Positions 7,869 to 16,679 of a DNA stretch of 64,000 nucleotides are shown here, one piece after another. Numbering within the stretch: the first letter of the stretch is position 1; each line of letters starts with the position of its first letter. The stretch covers positions 9,198-73,197 of the forward strand of contig DIMW01000014.1 in NCBI GenBank assembly GCA_002425765.1, read 5' to 3'. The stretch is from Spirochaetaceae bacterium UBA5556. GTDB lineage: Bacteria; Spirochaetota; Spirochaetia; Treponematales; Rectinemataceae. The notes beneath the pieces were generated by a model. The model was not told the origin of the DNA. It did no database searches and was given only the letters and a program-made list of their open reading frames with translations. Made by a program: the position numbers and the translations under genes.

Positions 7869-9656
7869 ATGTTGGTGAACCGTACACGCAACGCGAAACT
7901 GACGTTCGGCATCGCGGTGCTGGCGTCCGTGTTGATGCTGTTTCTGGCGGCATTGCCCCTCGGGGCGACCGAGAGTTCGTCATATCAGGCAGGCTTTGCG
8001 GTGGGTTCTTCTCAGCCGACGCAGATTGAGGAACACATCGCGGAGATGAAGTTAGCCGCCCAAAATCGCGGGGTGGATTACGCCACTGTCCTTGCTGCCG
8101 CGAAAGAGCGTGAAGCTCTCGCTCTTCAGATTCTTCCGGAAAAGGTGGAATGGATGCATGGCGTAGCCGATGCTTCGGGCATTCCCTATGAGGACATCCT
8201 CGTGTACAACACGGCCGACAAGCTCATGACGGGATTCGTCGGAGAGTGCACAACCTTCCTGGCCAACGGAAAGGCTCTTGCGGCGGGCGCTGGAAGCATC
8301 ATCTCGAAGAACCGCGACCTGGGGCCGAATACGATCTCCGAAGTAGCCAAGGAAAATGGCGGCGATCACGCCTCGACCGAGCTCTACAAGGCCGCCTACA
8401 TCGATATTCCACAGGCGTCCCACACCTACTCATTCGTCGGTTCCCGCTCCGCCGGACGCTGGGGATATGGAATGGGCATCAACGAATTCCAGGTCATCGT
8501 GTCGGACAACGACGCGCCCACGCGGGACGAGCTGACCTTTGCGAACGGACTTCACGACAACGACTACGTGCGCCTCGTCCTGGAACGGGCCAAAACCGCG
8601 CGCGAGGGTGTCCAGATACTCACGAAGCTCACCGAAAAATACGGCCAGGCATGGAACGCCATCATGTTCGAGATAGGCGATCCTCAGGAACTCTGGGTCG
8701 TCGAGATCACCGGCAAACGCTGGGTCGCCAGACGCTACCAGGACACCTACACGGCCAGATCCAACCAGTTCCAGATCACGGACGACTATGAAATCTGCTC
8801 GCACGATCTGCTCACTTACGCCCAGTCGCAGGGCTGGATAGGCGCCGATGTCACGAAGATCAACTTCAGGGCCGTCTACGGCACCACGGAACTCTATCCC
8901 GAAAACAACGACAACATCGCTTCGCGGCCGGCGGTCGAAACGCTCTACAATACCGAGATGCGTTACGAACGGGCCATGGAGCTTCTGCAAGGCATCGCCG
9001 GAAACATCTCCGCACAGACCCTGATGCCCTGCGCCCGCGACCACTACGACACCTACACGCTCCCGAGCGGCGAGGTGCTGACACTGAATCAGGTTCCCTA
9101 CTACAGCACCGATTATGTGTACGACCGGCAGGAGTGGATGACCGAGCCCCCGACCAAGGACACGGTTGAAGTTTCGATATTCCCCCGCGCGATCTGCCAC
9201 CATGCCTTCGAGGGAACGACAGCCGCGACTGGAATCCTCATCGCCAGGCCGGATGTCCCGAATGAACTGGGCCTCATGATCCACGCGTACGACCAACCCT
9301 GCAACAGCCTCTTTATTCCATTCTACGTGGGCGCTTCTTCGGTGGACACGAGGTATTCCACGCCGGAAGTTGGCTCCAAGTTCCTGACGATCTCCAAGCT
9401 TGCCTTCGGCTGCTATACCACCTACCACGAAGGCATCAGAAGCGTGTTCGATCCATACGAAAAGGCTCTCTTCACCGAGATGCCCGCCATGGAGAAGAAC
9501 TATGTGGACCTGAAGGCCGCGGGCAAGACGATGGCGGCCCAGGCAGCCCTCGATGCCTTCTGCGCGCAGCACTGGACAAAGGGATTCGAGCTCACCGACA
9601 CCGCCCTCAAGACGATGGTCGAAGAAACCGCGGCTAGCTCGGCCTGGGGAAGATAA
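7869..9656 (+). CDS. secreted Ntn-hydrolase of the C69/C45 type
   Basis: 595 residues from ATG 7869, chosen because AAGGAGG precedes it; the frame is open far upstream but that part has no coding character. There is a signal peptide over about residues 1-33. A propeptide-like segment precedes C127 in GECTTF, the likely autocatalytic N-terminal nucleophile. C69 dipeptidase-like blocks follow: SIISKNRD, WGYGMGINEFQV, VRLVLERAKTAREGVQIL and ELWVVEITGKRWVARR. C69 and C45 enzymes cleave or transfer amide bonds of dipeptides, penicillins or acyl-amino acids. The long N-terminal segment fits C45 better, while the core fits C69. It stands alone; a hairpin follows. Confidence 0.75.
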   Translation: MLVNRTRNAKLTFGIAVLASVLMLFLAALPLGATESSSYQAGFAVGSSQPTQIEEHIAEMKLAAQNRGVDYATVLAAAKEREALALQILPEKVEWMHGVADASGIPYEDILVYNTADKLMTGFVGECTTFLANGKALAAGAGSIISKNRDLGPNTISEVAKENGGDHASTELYKAAYIDIPQASHTYSFVGSRSAGRWGYGMGINEFQVIVSDNDAPTRDELTFANGLHDNDYVRLVLERAKTAREGVQILTKLTEKYGQAWNAIMFEIGDPQELWVVEITGKRWVARRYQDTYTARSNQFQITDDYEICSHDLLTYAQSQGWIGADVTKINFRAVYGTTELYPENNDNIASRPAVETLYNTEMRYERAMELLQGIAGNISAQTLMPCARDHYDTYTLPSGEVLTLNQVPYYSTDYVYDRQEWMTEPPTKDTVEVSIFPRAICHHAFEGTTAATGILIARPDVPNELGLMIHAYDQPCNSLFIPFYVGASSVDTRYSTPEVGSKFLTISKLAFGCYTTYHEGIRSVFDPYEKALFTEMPAMEKNYVDLKAAGKTMAAQAALDAFCAQHWTKGFELTDTALKTMVEETAASSAWGR

Positions 9657-9674
9657 TCTTTCGTATTTCGGCAA

Positions 9675-9706
9675 GGCGGTCTCCGGTCCGAAGGGCCGGA
9701 GCGCCT
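9675..9706 (+). terminator. GC-rich hairpin after the Ntn-hydrolase gene
   Basis: CTCCGGTCC (9681-9689) pairs with GGGCCGGAG (9693-9701) around a GAA loop, extended by GGCG/CGCC. There is no U-tract, so termination strength is uncertain. Confidence 0.45.
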
Positions 9707-9852
9707 GATATTTACAACTGTTTATGATCTTCCTCGCTTAATGGTCTACCCCGGGGAGACATGTTGCATCATGTATTTCTCATTCCACAAAGCGCCTTCA
9801 TCATTTCTTTTTAAAGAAGTTATCTGACACTCTCCCCGTTACGATTCGCATT

Positions 9853-10134
9853 CTAAACCTTAGCATCTCCTCTCTTGTCTTCTATCCAATACTGTCTTCC
9901 ATCCGGTGTCCGTTCGAGTAGGAAATTATCATACAGCATTCTTCGTATGAGAGCGTAATCATTGAATGAATGCCACCTGAGTATAATCTCATTTATTTCT
10001 TTCTCGGTATATATTTTATTTTTCTCTATTTTCTCATGAATATAGTGAAGGACAGCATCTTTTTCAGCCTTTTTCTTTGGCCAGCGTTTTACTTTGCCCT
10101 CTGCATCAAGCAGTCTGATCAATAATTCATCCAT
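9853..10134 (-). CDS. DUF2087 domain protein
   Basis: 93 residues covering one DUF2087 domain. The pattern is clear: LKRWPKKK-like opening (VKRWPKKKAEKDAVLHYI), YTEKEINEIILRWHSFNDYA, and RTPDGRQYW at the end. DUF2087 occurs alone or after ArsR-type DNA-binding domains and is thought to be a small winged-helix-like regulatory domain; function is unknown. AAAGGAC precedes the ATG at 10134. The gene is AT-rich and stands in a stretch of small and broken genes. Confidence 0.8.
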   Translation of the reverse strand: MDELLIRLLDAEGKVKRWPKKKAEKDAVLHYIHEKIEKNKIYTEKEINEIILRWHSFNDYALIRRMLYDNFLLERTPDGRQYWIEDKRGDAKV

Positions 10135-10179
10135 ACTTTCGTCCTTTCTGGATTCAAAGAATCATACTCCACCCCTCGC

Positions 10180-10275
10180 TTACAATTCCTTCCTGTAGCG
10201 TATCTCCGTGGCTTTGAGATTCTCAATTTCCGGGCCTTTCCATCCCGTCTGTATATCATAATTCAAGAACCCGCA
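10180..10275 (-). pseudogene. unrecognised C-terminal gene fragment
   Basis: About 31 codons, closed upstream by an in-frame stop, encode a protein-like tail with TGWKGPEIENLKATEIRYRK and a final EL. I do not recognise the family. It may be the far end of the gene whose start is the HD fragment at 10321-10506, joined by a deletion, but that is a guess. Confidence 0.2.
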
Positions 10276-10320
10276 TTACTTCTTCATATCGCGATTTGAA
10301 TTTTTTTCTTCCCGGTTCAC

Positions 10321-10506
10321 TCATTTTATCCCAATCTCCTGTATGTGGACCATCGCGTCGGCGTGATACTCGTCCGCCAAACGCCGCGCGACAGGTATCA
10401 TGGGCCTGATGTGGTGCGACCAGATGCCGTAGCCGAAGACATTGGCATCCGATTTACACGCATCCTCGACGATGATGGAAAGATTGTGGATAAGCGTTTG
10501 GTTCAT
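10321..10506 (-). pseudogene. truncated HD-superfamily phosphohydrolase
   Basis: 61 residues. The segment FGYGIWSHHIRPMIPVARRL resembles the opening of small HD-domain hydrolases, which normally continue through 'ADAxxxxxAALLHD'. Here the frame runs into HIQEIGIK and stops, so the HD metal-binding doublet is missing. It looks like the 5' remnant of a deleted gene. No clear ribosome site is seen. Confidence 0.5.
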
Positions 10507-10529
10507 TGAGAGACATTCTACTATAGAAT

Positions 10530-11111
10530 TTACTGATCGTTTAATCCTTTCCCCGCGAGAATGCGCTGTGTGGATTTTCCCACTCTTGCTTCCCGAGTTT
10601 TGGATTGTTTCGGCGATGAAAAATACAGGATGTAGGCCCGTTGCCGCCCCGGAGTCAGCGCGTCGAAGGCGGTTTTCAGCCCGGGCGTCGAGTCCAGCTT
10701 CCTCTGGAATTCTTCGGGAATCGCGAATTCCGCTGTCTTCTTGAAATTCACTTTGGCGCCCGATTTTTCCGCCTCGATGGCCTCGTGGATATAGGCCTTC
10801 AGGATAGGCTCTTTCTCGACTATTTCCCGGACATCGGTGAAACGAATCTGACGACTCGCCTGCGTATTTTCGGTCTGGATGATCAGAAGACGGTCAGTAT
10901 CCGCCAGCAGGGCTCCCTTGAAAAACAGGAGCGCGCAGTACTCTTTAAATCCATGTATTATAATTACATTTTTCTCGTTAAACGTGTAGCAGGGAACGCC
11001 CCACTTCAGATTCTCGGTCAGCCCGCAGTCGAGCACGATTGTCCTCAGGGCTTCGTATTCTTCCCGCCACTTCTTGGCGTCGCGTATAAATTCGTCGACC
11101 TTGGGATTCAT
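10530..11111 (-). CDS. YdeI/OmpD-associated family protein with DUF1801-like N-domain
   Basis: 193 residues from ATG 11111, preceded by GGAGGA; the longer frame to 11156 lacks support. The N-terminal half (EFIRDAKKWREEYEALR, then NLKWGVPCYTF and VIIIHGFKEYCALLFFKGALL) is the DUF1801/YdhG fold. The C-terminal half ending in FQRKLDSTPGLKTAFDALTPG and QRAYILYFSSPKQSKTREAR is the OmdA/YdeI domain, with the usual final K-x-x-TR-x-x-R-x-x-K pattern. Relatives are annotated as bacteriocin-protection or YdeI proteins. No partner genes are adjacent. Confidence 0.85.
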   Translation of the reverse strand: MNPKVDEFIRDAKKWREEYEALRTIVLDCGLTENLKWGVPCYTFNEKNVIIIHGFKEYCALLFFKGALLADTDRLLIIQTENTQASRQIRFTDVREIVEKEPILKAYIHEAIEAEKSGAKVNFKKTAEFAIPEEFQRKLDSTPGLKTAFDALTPGRQRAYILYFSSPKQSKTREARVGKSTQRILAGKGLNDQ

Positions 11112-11303
11112 TTTTATCCTCCGGCTATGCGCCAATACAGGTAAAAGAAATATCATCTATTTTCGCCCTGTCGTCAAACAGAGCACATAATTTCCGCAGG
11201 AATCACGCATATCGAAGGATTGCCTTTACGTATCGCTCCTCGCGTATGTTATACTACTCCCGTATTGTGAAATAACGATGGTATAAAAATCTGAAGGGAA
11301 TCA

Positions 11304-11918
11304 ATGGAACAGACGGCAACAGGAAACCTTTTCTTCGAACGCCCCATCCTGAACTCACCCTACGAATACCCCAAACGTCACTGGGAACTTGACAAGGCCA
11401 AAATCGTCATCACCAACTATCACGCCTTCATCCCCAGGGAGCGCATGGAGCTTTCGAAGGGTGGACGGTCGTTGCTTCAGGGCACGGGAGCTCCTCTCCA
11501 GACGCTCGAAACAGAAGGCCAGGTGCTCCAGCGGGTCATGCCGGAACTCATGGGGCTCAGGAACGTCATCGCGATCAACGACGAGGCTCACCACTGCTAC
11601 CGCGAAAAGCCCGACGGCGAAGCGAAGCTCTCCGCCAATGAAAAAAAGGAAGCCGAAGAGCACAACAAGGCAGCGCGGGTGTGGATATCCGGCCTCGCGC
11701 GCGTGTTCGATCTTTTCGGCAACGCCGACCAGCTCGATCCTTTGAGCATTCCGGAGGAGCTCCAGACAGCCCTCGAAGCGCTCTACGGCCATTACAGGAA
11801 GACCTTCGACCTCTGGGAAGCCGCAGGCATCGGCGGGACGAGTATGTCGGGCGGCGAAGGCACGCTCGTCGGCGCCCTCAAGAACTCGTCATTTCCTTTA
11901 TTTCATACGACAGAATGA
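11304..11918 (+). pseudogene. remnant of a BPTD_3080-type (type III-like) restriction helicase
   Basis: The frame encodes an N-terminal scrap (FFERPILNSPYEYPKRHWEL) joined directly to an internal helicase segment (KIVITNYHAF, then TLETEGQVLQRVMPELMGL and the Walker B/DEAH box INDEAHHCYREK). Intact family members are roughly 900-1000 residues, with ATP-binding Walker A between these parts. Here about 200 codons are missing at 11393/11394 in frame, and the whole C-terminal half including the nuclease is gone. The last residues run into the end of the convergent CdaR-type gene. It cannot be active. Confidence 0.75.
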
Positions 11919-13356
11919 TGTACATACGCGTGTCCGGGTCATTCAGGTCCGCGTCGATCAATTCCTCTATCCGGTCCAAGCGGTAGCGGAGTGAGTTGCG
12001 GTGAATGAAAAGAGCCTTGGACGTCGCGTCCGCGCTCCTCTCATGGCGGAGATATTCATAGAGCGTCCTGGTAAGCTGGCCCCCCGTCTGCCGATCATGT
12101 TCCTGGAGCACTTTGACGGCAGGATGGAGCATTTGCATGTCGGTGATCTGGCTTTTTATTTCGTTGACGATATAGCTCCATGCGCAGTCCTCGCACATGG
12201 CTATTGTGTTTTTGCCATCCGAAAGCTCCATGGAAAGCTTGGCTTGATTGAGGGCGAAGGGGAGGTCTTTTTGCTTGTCGAACGGCATGGAAACGCCACA
12301 GCAAAAACCGCTCCCGCCCAGAAGTTTCTTGATTTTGGGGAACGCCACGGACCATTCCTCGCAGTCGACTATCATGATGGGATGGTTTTCCCAGATGAAA
12401 CTGCAGCCTTTCCGGACTTGCTTTTTCAGTACTTCCAGAAGCGCTGTTTCCGAGAAAGATTCAGGGAGGAAGTTGCGGAAAATGACCAAATACCAGGCTT
12501 TCGACTTGTCCCAGCCCAGCTGTGACCGCACCCAGACCAGCGCATCCCGTTCGGGGTACTTCCCCGCGATGATATCCGAAAACAATGATACAATCTGATT
12601 GGTTTTTGCCATGACATTGCTTCGGTCCAGCACGATGGCGATCGTCTGCTTTAGTACCGACGCTACCTGAATCAGGCCTTCCGTGAGTTTCGTGTCATCT
12701 TCGATGATGTGGACGTACAGCGACGTTTCATTGTTGTACCGGACGCTGAAGTGTATGCAGCGGTACTCGAACTGGGGAAAATCGAAAATCCGGATTTCCT
12801 CACTGCGGTTCATGTCCTCGAGAAACTGGGGATAATTTTTCAATCGGTCGTACGTATATGAAGGGAAATAGCCCTGGTCCACCCAGTGTCCCCATGTTTC
12901 CCGGTCGGCGATCGGCTTGTGATTCCTGGATATTGCCAATACCTCGCCCTTCCAGTCGGCGACGAGGATGGGATTCTTGAGTACGGGAGAGCTCAGGTCG
13001 AGCAGCTTTTCGAAAGGTGCGTCCGGGCTTGCGTATGCGACGTCTTTTATGGCGGATTCCCATGCATTGTAGAACTCGAACGCCTCCAGGCACGCATTCA
13101 GGATTACCCCAACATCGCCATGGTCAAACAGCAGCCAGTCTTCTCCATTGAGGCACAGCACCGCATCTGTCCGGGCCCGGGAGCCGCGGGGAAGCATTTG
13201 GGCAGCATCGCCAATGATGGCCGCGGAAGGGTCCTGTTCCGGGGAGCCGGCCGAATAGAGCCGGGTGCCCGTCAGTCCGGCTTTCCCCTCGATGATATGT
13301 AGAGATGGAGCGAATTCGCCGAGCCAGTCGGCGAGGATCCACATGCTTAATTTCAT
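11878..13356 (-). CDS. CdaR/PucR-family transcriptional regulator
   Basis: 492 residues from ATG 13356 (MKLSMWILADWL); a longer frame to 13407 has no better ribosome site. The C-terminal 60 residues (LYEYLRHERSADATSKALFIHRNSLRYRLDRIEEL) form the PucR C-terminal helix-turn-helix. Upstream is a GGDEF-like CdaR central domain. The N-terminal 280 residues are probably a ligand-sensing region with no recognised domain. It is transcribed divergently from the flavoprotein/Fe-S/lipoyl operon, 174 bases away, and is its likely regulator. A palindrome lies at 13380-13392. Its last codons overlap the restriction-helicase remnant. Confidence 0.8.
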   Translation of the reverse strand: MKLSMWILADWLGEFAPSLHIIEGKAGLTGTRLYSAGSPEQDPSAAIIGDAAQMLPRGSRARTDAVLCLNGEDWLLFDHGDVGVILNACLEAFEFYNAWESAIKDVAYASPDAPFEKLLDLSSPVLKNPILVADWKGEVLAISRNHKPIADRETWGHWVDQGYFPSYTYDRLKNYPQFLEDMNRSEEIRIFDFPQFEYRCIHFSVRYNNETSLYVHIIEDDTKLTEGLIQVASVLKQTIAIVLDRSNVMAKTNQIVSLFSDIIAGKYPERDALVWVRSQLGWDKSKAWYLVIFRNFLPESFSETALLEVLKKQVRKGCSFIWENHPIMIVDCEEWSVAFPKIKKLLGGSGFCCGVSMPFDKQKDLPFALNQAKLSMELSDGKNTIAMCEDCAWSYIVNEIKSQITDMQMLHPAVKVLQEHDRQTGGQLTRTLYEYLRHERSADATSKALFIHRNSLRYRLDRIEELIDADLNDPDTRMYIILSYEIKEMTSS

Positions 13357-13379
13357 AATTCTGCAGTGAGTAAATTTTA

Positions 13380-13392
13380 GTGCAAAATGCAC
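13380..13392. promoter_or_regulatory. palindrome in the CdaR / flavoprotein intergenic region
   Basis: GTGCAAAATGCAC has perfect 5-base arms and lies 24 bases before the CdaR-type start. It could be an autoregulatory site. A TATAAT-like -10 for the rightward operon is at 13460-13465, without a good -35. Confidence 0.35.
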
Positions 13393-13530
13393 AAAATGAC
13401 AAGGCATGATGAATATGATGTTCAGTCAAAGTGAATCTATGCAGTTAAAATGTCTGGTATATAATAAAATCGATAAAGAAAGATTTTATTCCATGCACGG
13501 AGCGGATCAAAAATAGAAGGAGAAGGAACT

Positions 13531-14976
13531 ATGGTGACAATGGCGATTAGACATCATCACTTGCATGATCCTTTGGCCGCAATCGTTGGGTCAAAGTATG
13601 TCGCGGATGAGGACTTTGTCCTTGAGACGTATTCACGCGACATCAGCGCCTTTCCGGGGTCGATGCCCGGAATCATCGTCCGGCCCGGAACCACCGAGGA
13701 AGTGTCGGAAATCGTCAAGCTCGCAAACCGGACGGGGTATCCGATCGTATTGAAGGGCGGCGGGCAGGCGGGCGGCGGAGTTACCAAGGGCGAGCCGACA
13801 AGGAACATCGTGATTGACATGGGGCGGCTGGATAAAGTGGAAGTCGACATCGCGAACCTGAAAGCAACCTGTGGAGCCGGCGCCCGCAACAGCAGGATCG
13901 ACGATGCGTTGCGACCCTATGGGTATTACGCCAATACCGTTATAGGACCCTACTTCACGGCCACGATAGGCGGAGTGACGAGCGGGATCGCCGGCGCCGG
14001 TTTTGGGAAGAATGTCTCCTCGGTAGGATGCAACTGGGGCCACATATTGGGTCTAAAAGTCGTGCTCCCCACCGGCGACATCATCACCACGGGGGCCGGG
14101 CCGGATTCGAATATTTATCGGAAAGACATCGAGTTTCGGGAAGTGACAGGGCCGGATCTCACAAGTCTTTTCATCGGCTCGGGCGGTGCGCTGGGCATCA
14201 TCACCGAAGTGGCGATCAAGATTTACCCTATCCCGAAATACAGCAAAGCCGCCAGCTATGTTTTTGACACGATGGAAAATATATGGGCTGCACAGTTAAA
14301 GATGGCCGAATCCCCAACCGTCCTCTACACAAACCTGATCATGTTCGAAATGGCCAATCATATGGTGCGCGCCATGGCCGGCGACATGCATGGATATGGC
14401 GCATTGTTCATGGCCGTGGAAGGCGATTCCGAGGCGGACGTGGATCTGAGGCTCAAGGAGATCGAAAAGATCTGCACAGGCTTTGGCGCGACCAGGGGAA
14501 CTCCTGCACTGAATCATTATGCCGCTACCGGCGCCACCGGCACGGGAGCCTTTGTGCATGATGTCTGCGCCATGTCCTGTCCGTTTATGACATGGGAATC
14601 GATGTCCACGAGGTCGCAGTCTTTGGAATACGCGAAGAGAATGCTGGATATTCTGAATAATCAATTCAAGGAAGAAAACGCGAAATATCGCACGAGCGGC
14701 GGGCTGTATACGGTGCCTATCGCAAATACCATGCTTATAGGCATAACGATTCATTGGGACGACACCGTCCCCGGCGTGGAAGAACACAACAGGAAGCTTT
14801 GGAAGGCCGGGGCCGATTTCATGCTGAAAAATGGAACATTCTCAGCCTATGCGCAGGGCAATCATTCGAGCAGCATAAGCTCAGCCTGGTCGCCCACCTA
14901 CTACAAAGTCATGAGCGGCATCAAGAAGACGCTCGATCCGAACAATATACTCAATCCTGGCCTTTGGAACCTGTAA
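13531..14976 (+). CDS. FAD-binding oxidoreductase, GlcD/D-lactate dehydrogenase type
   Basis: 481 residues. The N-terminal PCMH-type FAD domain is visible: GIIVRPGTTEEVSEIVKLAN, VLKGGGQAGGG, then YTATIGG-like YFTATIGGVTSG and FIGSGGALGIITEVAIK. The C-terminal FAD-oxidase domain ends in SGIKKTLDPNNILNPGLW. Such enzymes oxidise 2-hydroxy acids (glycolate, D-lactate) and usually pass electrons to a GlcF-like Fe-S protein. AAGGAG precedes the ATG. It heads a four-gene operon with a CCG Fe-S protein, a GcvH-like protein and Lpd, so its electrons probably travel to lipoamide rather than a quinone (inference). Substrate unknown. Confidence 0.85.
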   Translation: MVTMAIRHHHLHDPLAAIVGSKYVADEDFVLETYSRDISAFPGSMPGIIVRPGTTEEVSEIVKLANRTGYPIVLKGGGQAGGGVTKGEPTRNIVIDMGRLDKVEVDIANLKATCGAGARNSRIDDALRPYGYYANTVIGPYFTATIGGVTSGIAGAGFGKNVSSVGCNWGHILGLKVVLPTGDIITTGAGPDSNIYRKDIEFREVTGPDLTSLFIGSGGALGIITEVAIKIYPIPKYSKAASYVFDTMENIWAAQLKMAESPTVLYTNLIMFEMANHMVRAMAGDMHGYGALFMAVEGDSEADVDLRLKEIEKICTGFGATRGTPALNHYAATGATGTGAFVHDVCAMSCPFMTWESMSTRSQSLEYAKRMLDILNNQFKEENAKYRTSGGLYTVPIANTMLIGITIHWDDTVPGVEEHNRKLWKAGADFMLKNGTFSAYAQGNHSSSISSAWSPTYYKVMSGIKKTLDPNNILNPGLWNL

Positions 14977-14990
14977 GGAGGAAGAAGAAC

Positions 14991-16157
14991 ATGCTGGAAA
15001 AATATAAACAAGCAGTAACCGTATGCAGCAGATGTGGAATGTGCATCGTCGGGGAGAACGGGTACATATGTCCCGTACAGCAACACTCGGGCGGTTTTGA
15101 TCCCTCCGTAGCCAGAGGCAGAAACCAGATCGCGCGGGCAATTCTCGAAGGCCGGCTGAAATACAGCGATGAGCTCATGGAGAGCACCTTTACCTGCCTT
15201 GGCTGTGACAATTGCCACGAGCAATGCGGAAGAGTCGATCCGCGAACAGGCGAAAAACTCATCGATGAAGGAAAAATCACCCGCGCCTTGAGAGTCGATC
15301 TCGTCAAGGCGGGCTATGGCCCTCCCGAACCGCTCAAGGCGGTGGATGCCAATATGGAAAAGGTCCACAATCCTTTTGGCGAGCCGGAAGGAAGGCGCAG
15401 CGCCTGGGCCGCGGGCTTGAACCTCCCGGTACGGGGGGATACGGTCTACTTCGCCGGTTGTTACGCGGCGTACCGGAATCCCAAAATAGCCAGAGCTACC
15501 GTGGCTGTTCTCCAGAAGGGCGGCGTCAATGTCGCGTACCTTGGAGAGAACGAGTGGTGCTGCGGCGTTCCGGAACTTTGGGACGGGAATGCGCCCCTGT
15601 CCGAAGAAGTGATCCAGCACAATGTCGAGGCCCTGAAGGCGGCGGGAGCCAAAAGAGTCGTAACCTCCTGTGCGGGCTGCTTCCACGCGCTCAAATCCGA
15701 TTATCCCGAAATAATCGGCAAGCTACCCTTCGAGGTCGTCCACAGCAGCGAAGTGATCGCCGATCTGATTGCATCAGGCAAAATCACCCTCGACACCGAA
15801 GTGGCGACGACCTTCACCTACCACGATCCATGCCATCTCGGACGGTATGAGAAAGTCTATGAGCCGCCGAGAGCTATCTTGAAATCGATCAAGGGGGCGA
15901 AATTCGTCGAGATGCCGAGGAACAAAAACAACGCATGGTGCTGCGGCGGCGGTTCCGTCGTTGCGGTGGCCTTTCCCGATCTGGCCAGGGACATAGCGGA
16001 CGACCGGGTGCAGGAAGCGAAAGGCACTGAGGCGGAAGCCATCGTCTCGGCTTGTCCCTTGTGCGAAAATGGACTGACTCAATCAGCGCGGAAGGCCAAG
16101 ATGGAAGTATACGACCTGTCGGTAGTCGTGGCCAACGCAATGGGAATGCACGTTTGA
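14991..16157 (+). CDS. CCG-domain (Fe-S)-binding oxidoreductase, GlcF/HdrD type
   Basis: 388 residues from ATG 14991, preceded by GGAGGAAG; the frame runs upstream inside the flavoprotein gene but is not used. Two N-terminal 4Fe-4S motifs are visible: C12SRCGMC18 with C27P, and CLGCDNCHEQC near residue 70. Two CCG domains follow: CYAAYRNP...WCCGVPE...CAGCFH, and HDPCHLGRYE...WCCGGG...CPLCENG. CCG domains bind non-cubane 4Fe-4S clusters that reduce disulfides in HdrB/HdrD, or carry electrons in GlcF and LutA. With a lipoyl protein encoded next, a disulfide-reducing role on lipoamide is attractive but inferred. Confidence 0.88.
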   Translation: MLEKYKQAVTVCSRCGMCIVGENGYICPVQQHSGGFDPSVARGRNQIARAILEGRLKYSDELMESTFTCLGCDNCHEQCGRVDPRTGEKLIDEGKITRALRVDLVKAGYGPPEPLKAVDANMEKVHNPFGEPEGRRSAWAAGLNLPVRGDTVYFAGCYAAYRNPKIARATVAVLQKGGVNVAYLGENEWCCGVPELWDGNAPLSEEVIQHNVEALKAAGAKRVVTSCAGCFHALKSDYPEIIGKLPFEVVHSSEVIADLIASGKITLDTEVATTFTYHDPCHLGRYEKVYEPPRAILKSIKGAKFVEMPRNKNNAWCCGGGSVVAVAFPDLARDIADDRVQEAKGTEAEAIVSACPLCENGLTQSARKAKMEVYDLSVVVANAMGMHV

Positions 16158-16192
16158 CGGGATGTAGATTCGGAACTAAAGAGGAGTAGTCG

Positions 16193-16600
16193 ATGGCTGA
16201 AGAATATGAAGTGAGGGCGATCCCCTCGTATACGAAGGAAGACACGTGGGTCAGGATTATGCCTGACGGCATGGTCAAGATTGGCATAACGGATTTCGCC
16301 CAGAAAATGCTGAATGAAATTGTGGCAGTCAGCTTGCCCGATGTCGGCAGTGAAGTCAGGCAGATGCAAATTTTCGGGTCGGTGGAGTCCGTAAAGTCAG
16401 TTTCGGACGTCTATTCTCCCATAAGCGGAAAAGTGAAGGAAGTAAACGAGAAAGTACTCGAGGAACCGGCCATTCTGAACCAGGATCCCTATGATGCGGG
16501 CTGGCTGTTGGTCGTTGAGCCCGCGAAGTTGGATGAAGAGCTCAAAAACCTGCTCAATGCCGATGCCTACAAGGCGCTTATACAGGAAAAGGGTCATTGA
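16193..16600 (+). CDS. GcvH-like lipoyl-carrier protein
   Basis: 135 residues, normal H-protein length. The lipoylation site is K68 in GSVESVKSVSDVYSP, with the preceding IGITDFAQKMLNEIVAVSLP block and following SGKVKEVNEKVLEEPAILN. GAGGAG precedes the ATG. No glycine-cleavage P or T protein is present in the window, so glycine cleavage is not its likely role here. Related H-like proteins serve as electron or carbon carriers in sulfur-oxidising Hdr-like systems. Sitting between a CCG disulfide-reductase-type protein and Lpd, it may shuttle electrons as dihydrolipoamide. Confidence 0.88.
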   Translation: MAEEYEVRAIPSYTKEDTWVRIMPDGMVKIGITDFAQKMLNEIVAVSLPDVGSEVRQMQIFGSVESVKSVSDVYSPISGKVKEVNEKVLEEPAILNQDPYDAGWLLVVEPAKLDEELKNLLNADAYKALIQEKGH

Positions 16601-16679
16601 GTGCGAGGAGTGCGGGGCTGCCTTGAAAAGGCGATGCTCTCTTGGGCAAAAGACAAAGAATAAAGAAATAGGGAATCAT

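Noticed and set aside
8430..9674. Long minus-strand frame of 414 codons
   Set aside because: It is a shadow of the GC-rich Ntn-hydrolase gene, with arginine- and glycine-rich low-complexity translation and no start signals.
16193..16600. Assignment of the lipoyl protein to the glycine cleavage system
   Set aside because: No gcvP or gcvT is present, and the neighbours are redox proteins; the family name GcvH-like is kept but not the pathway.
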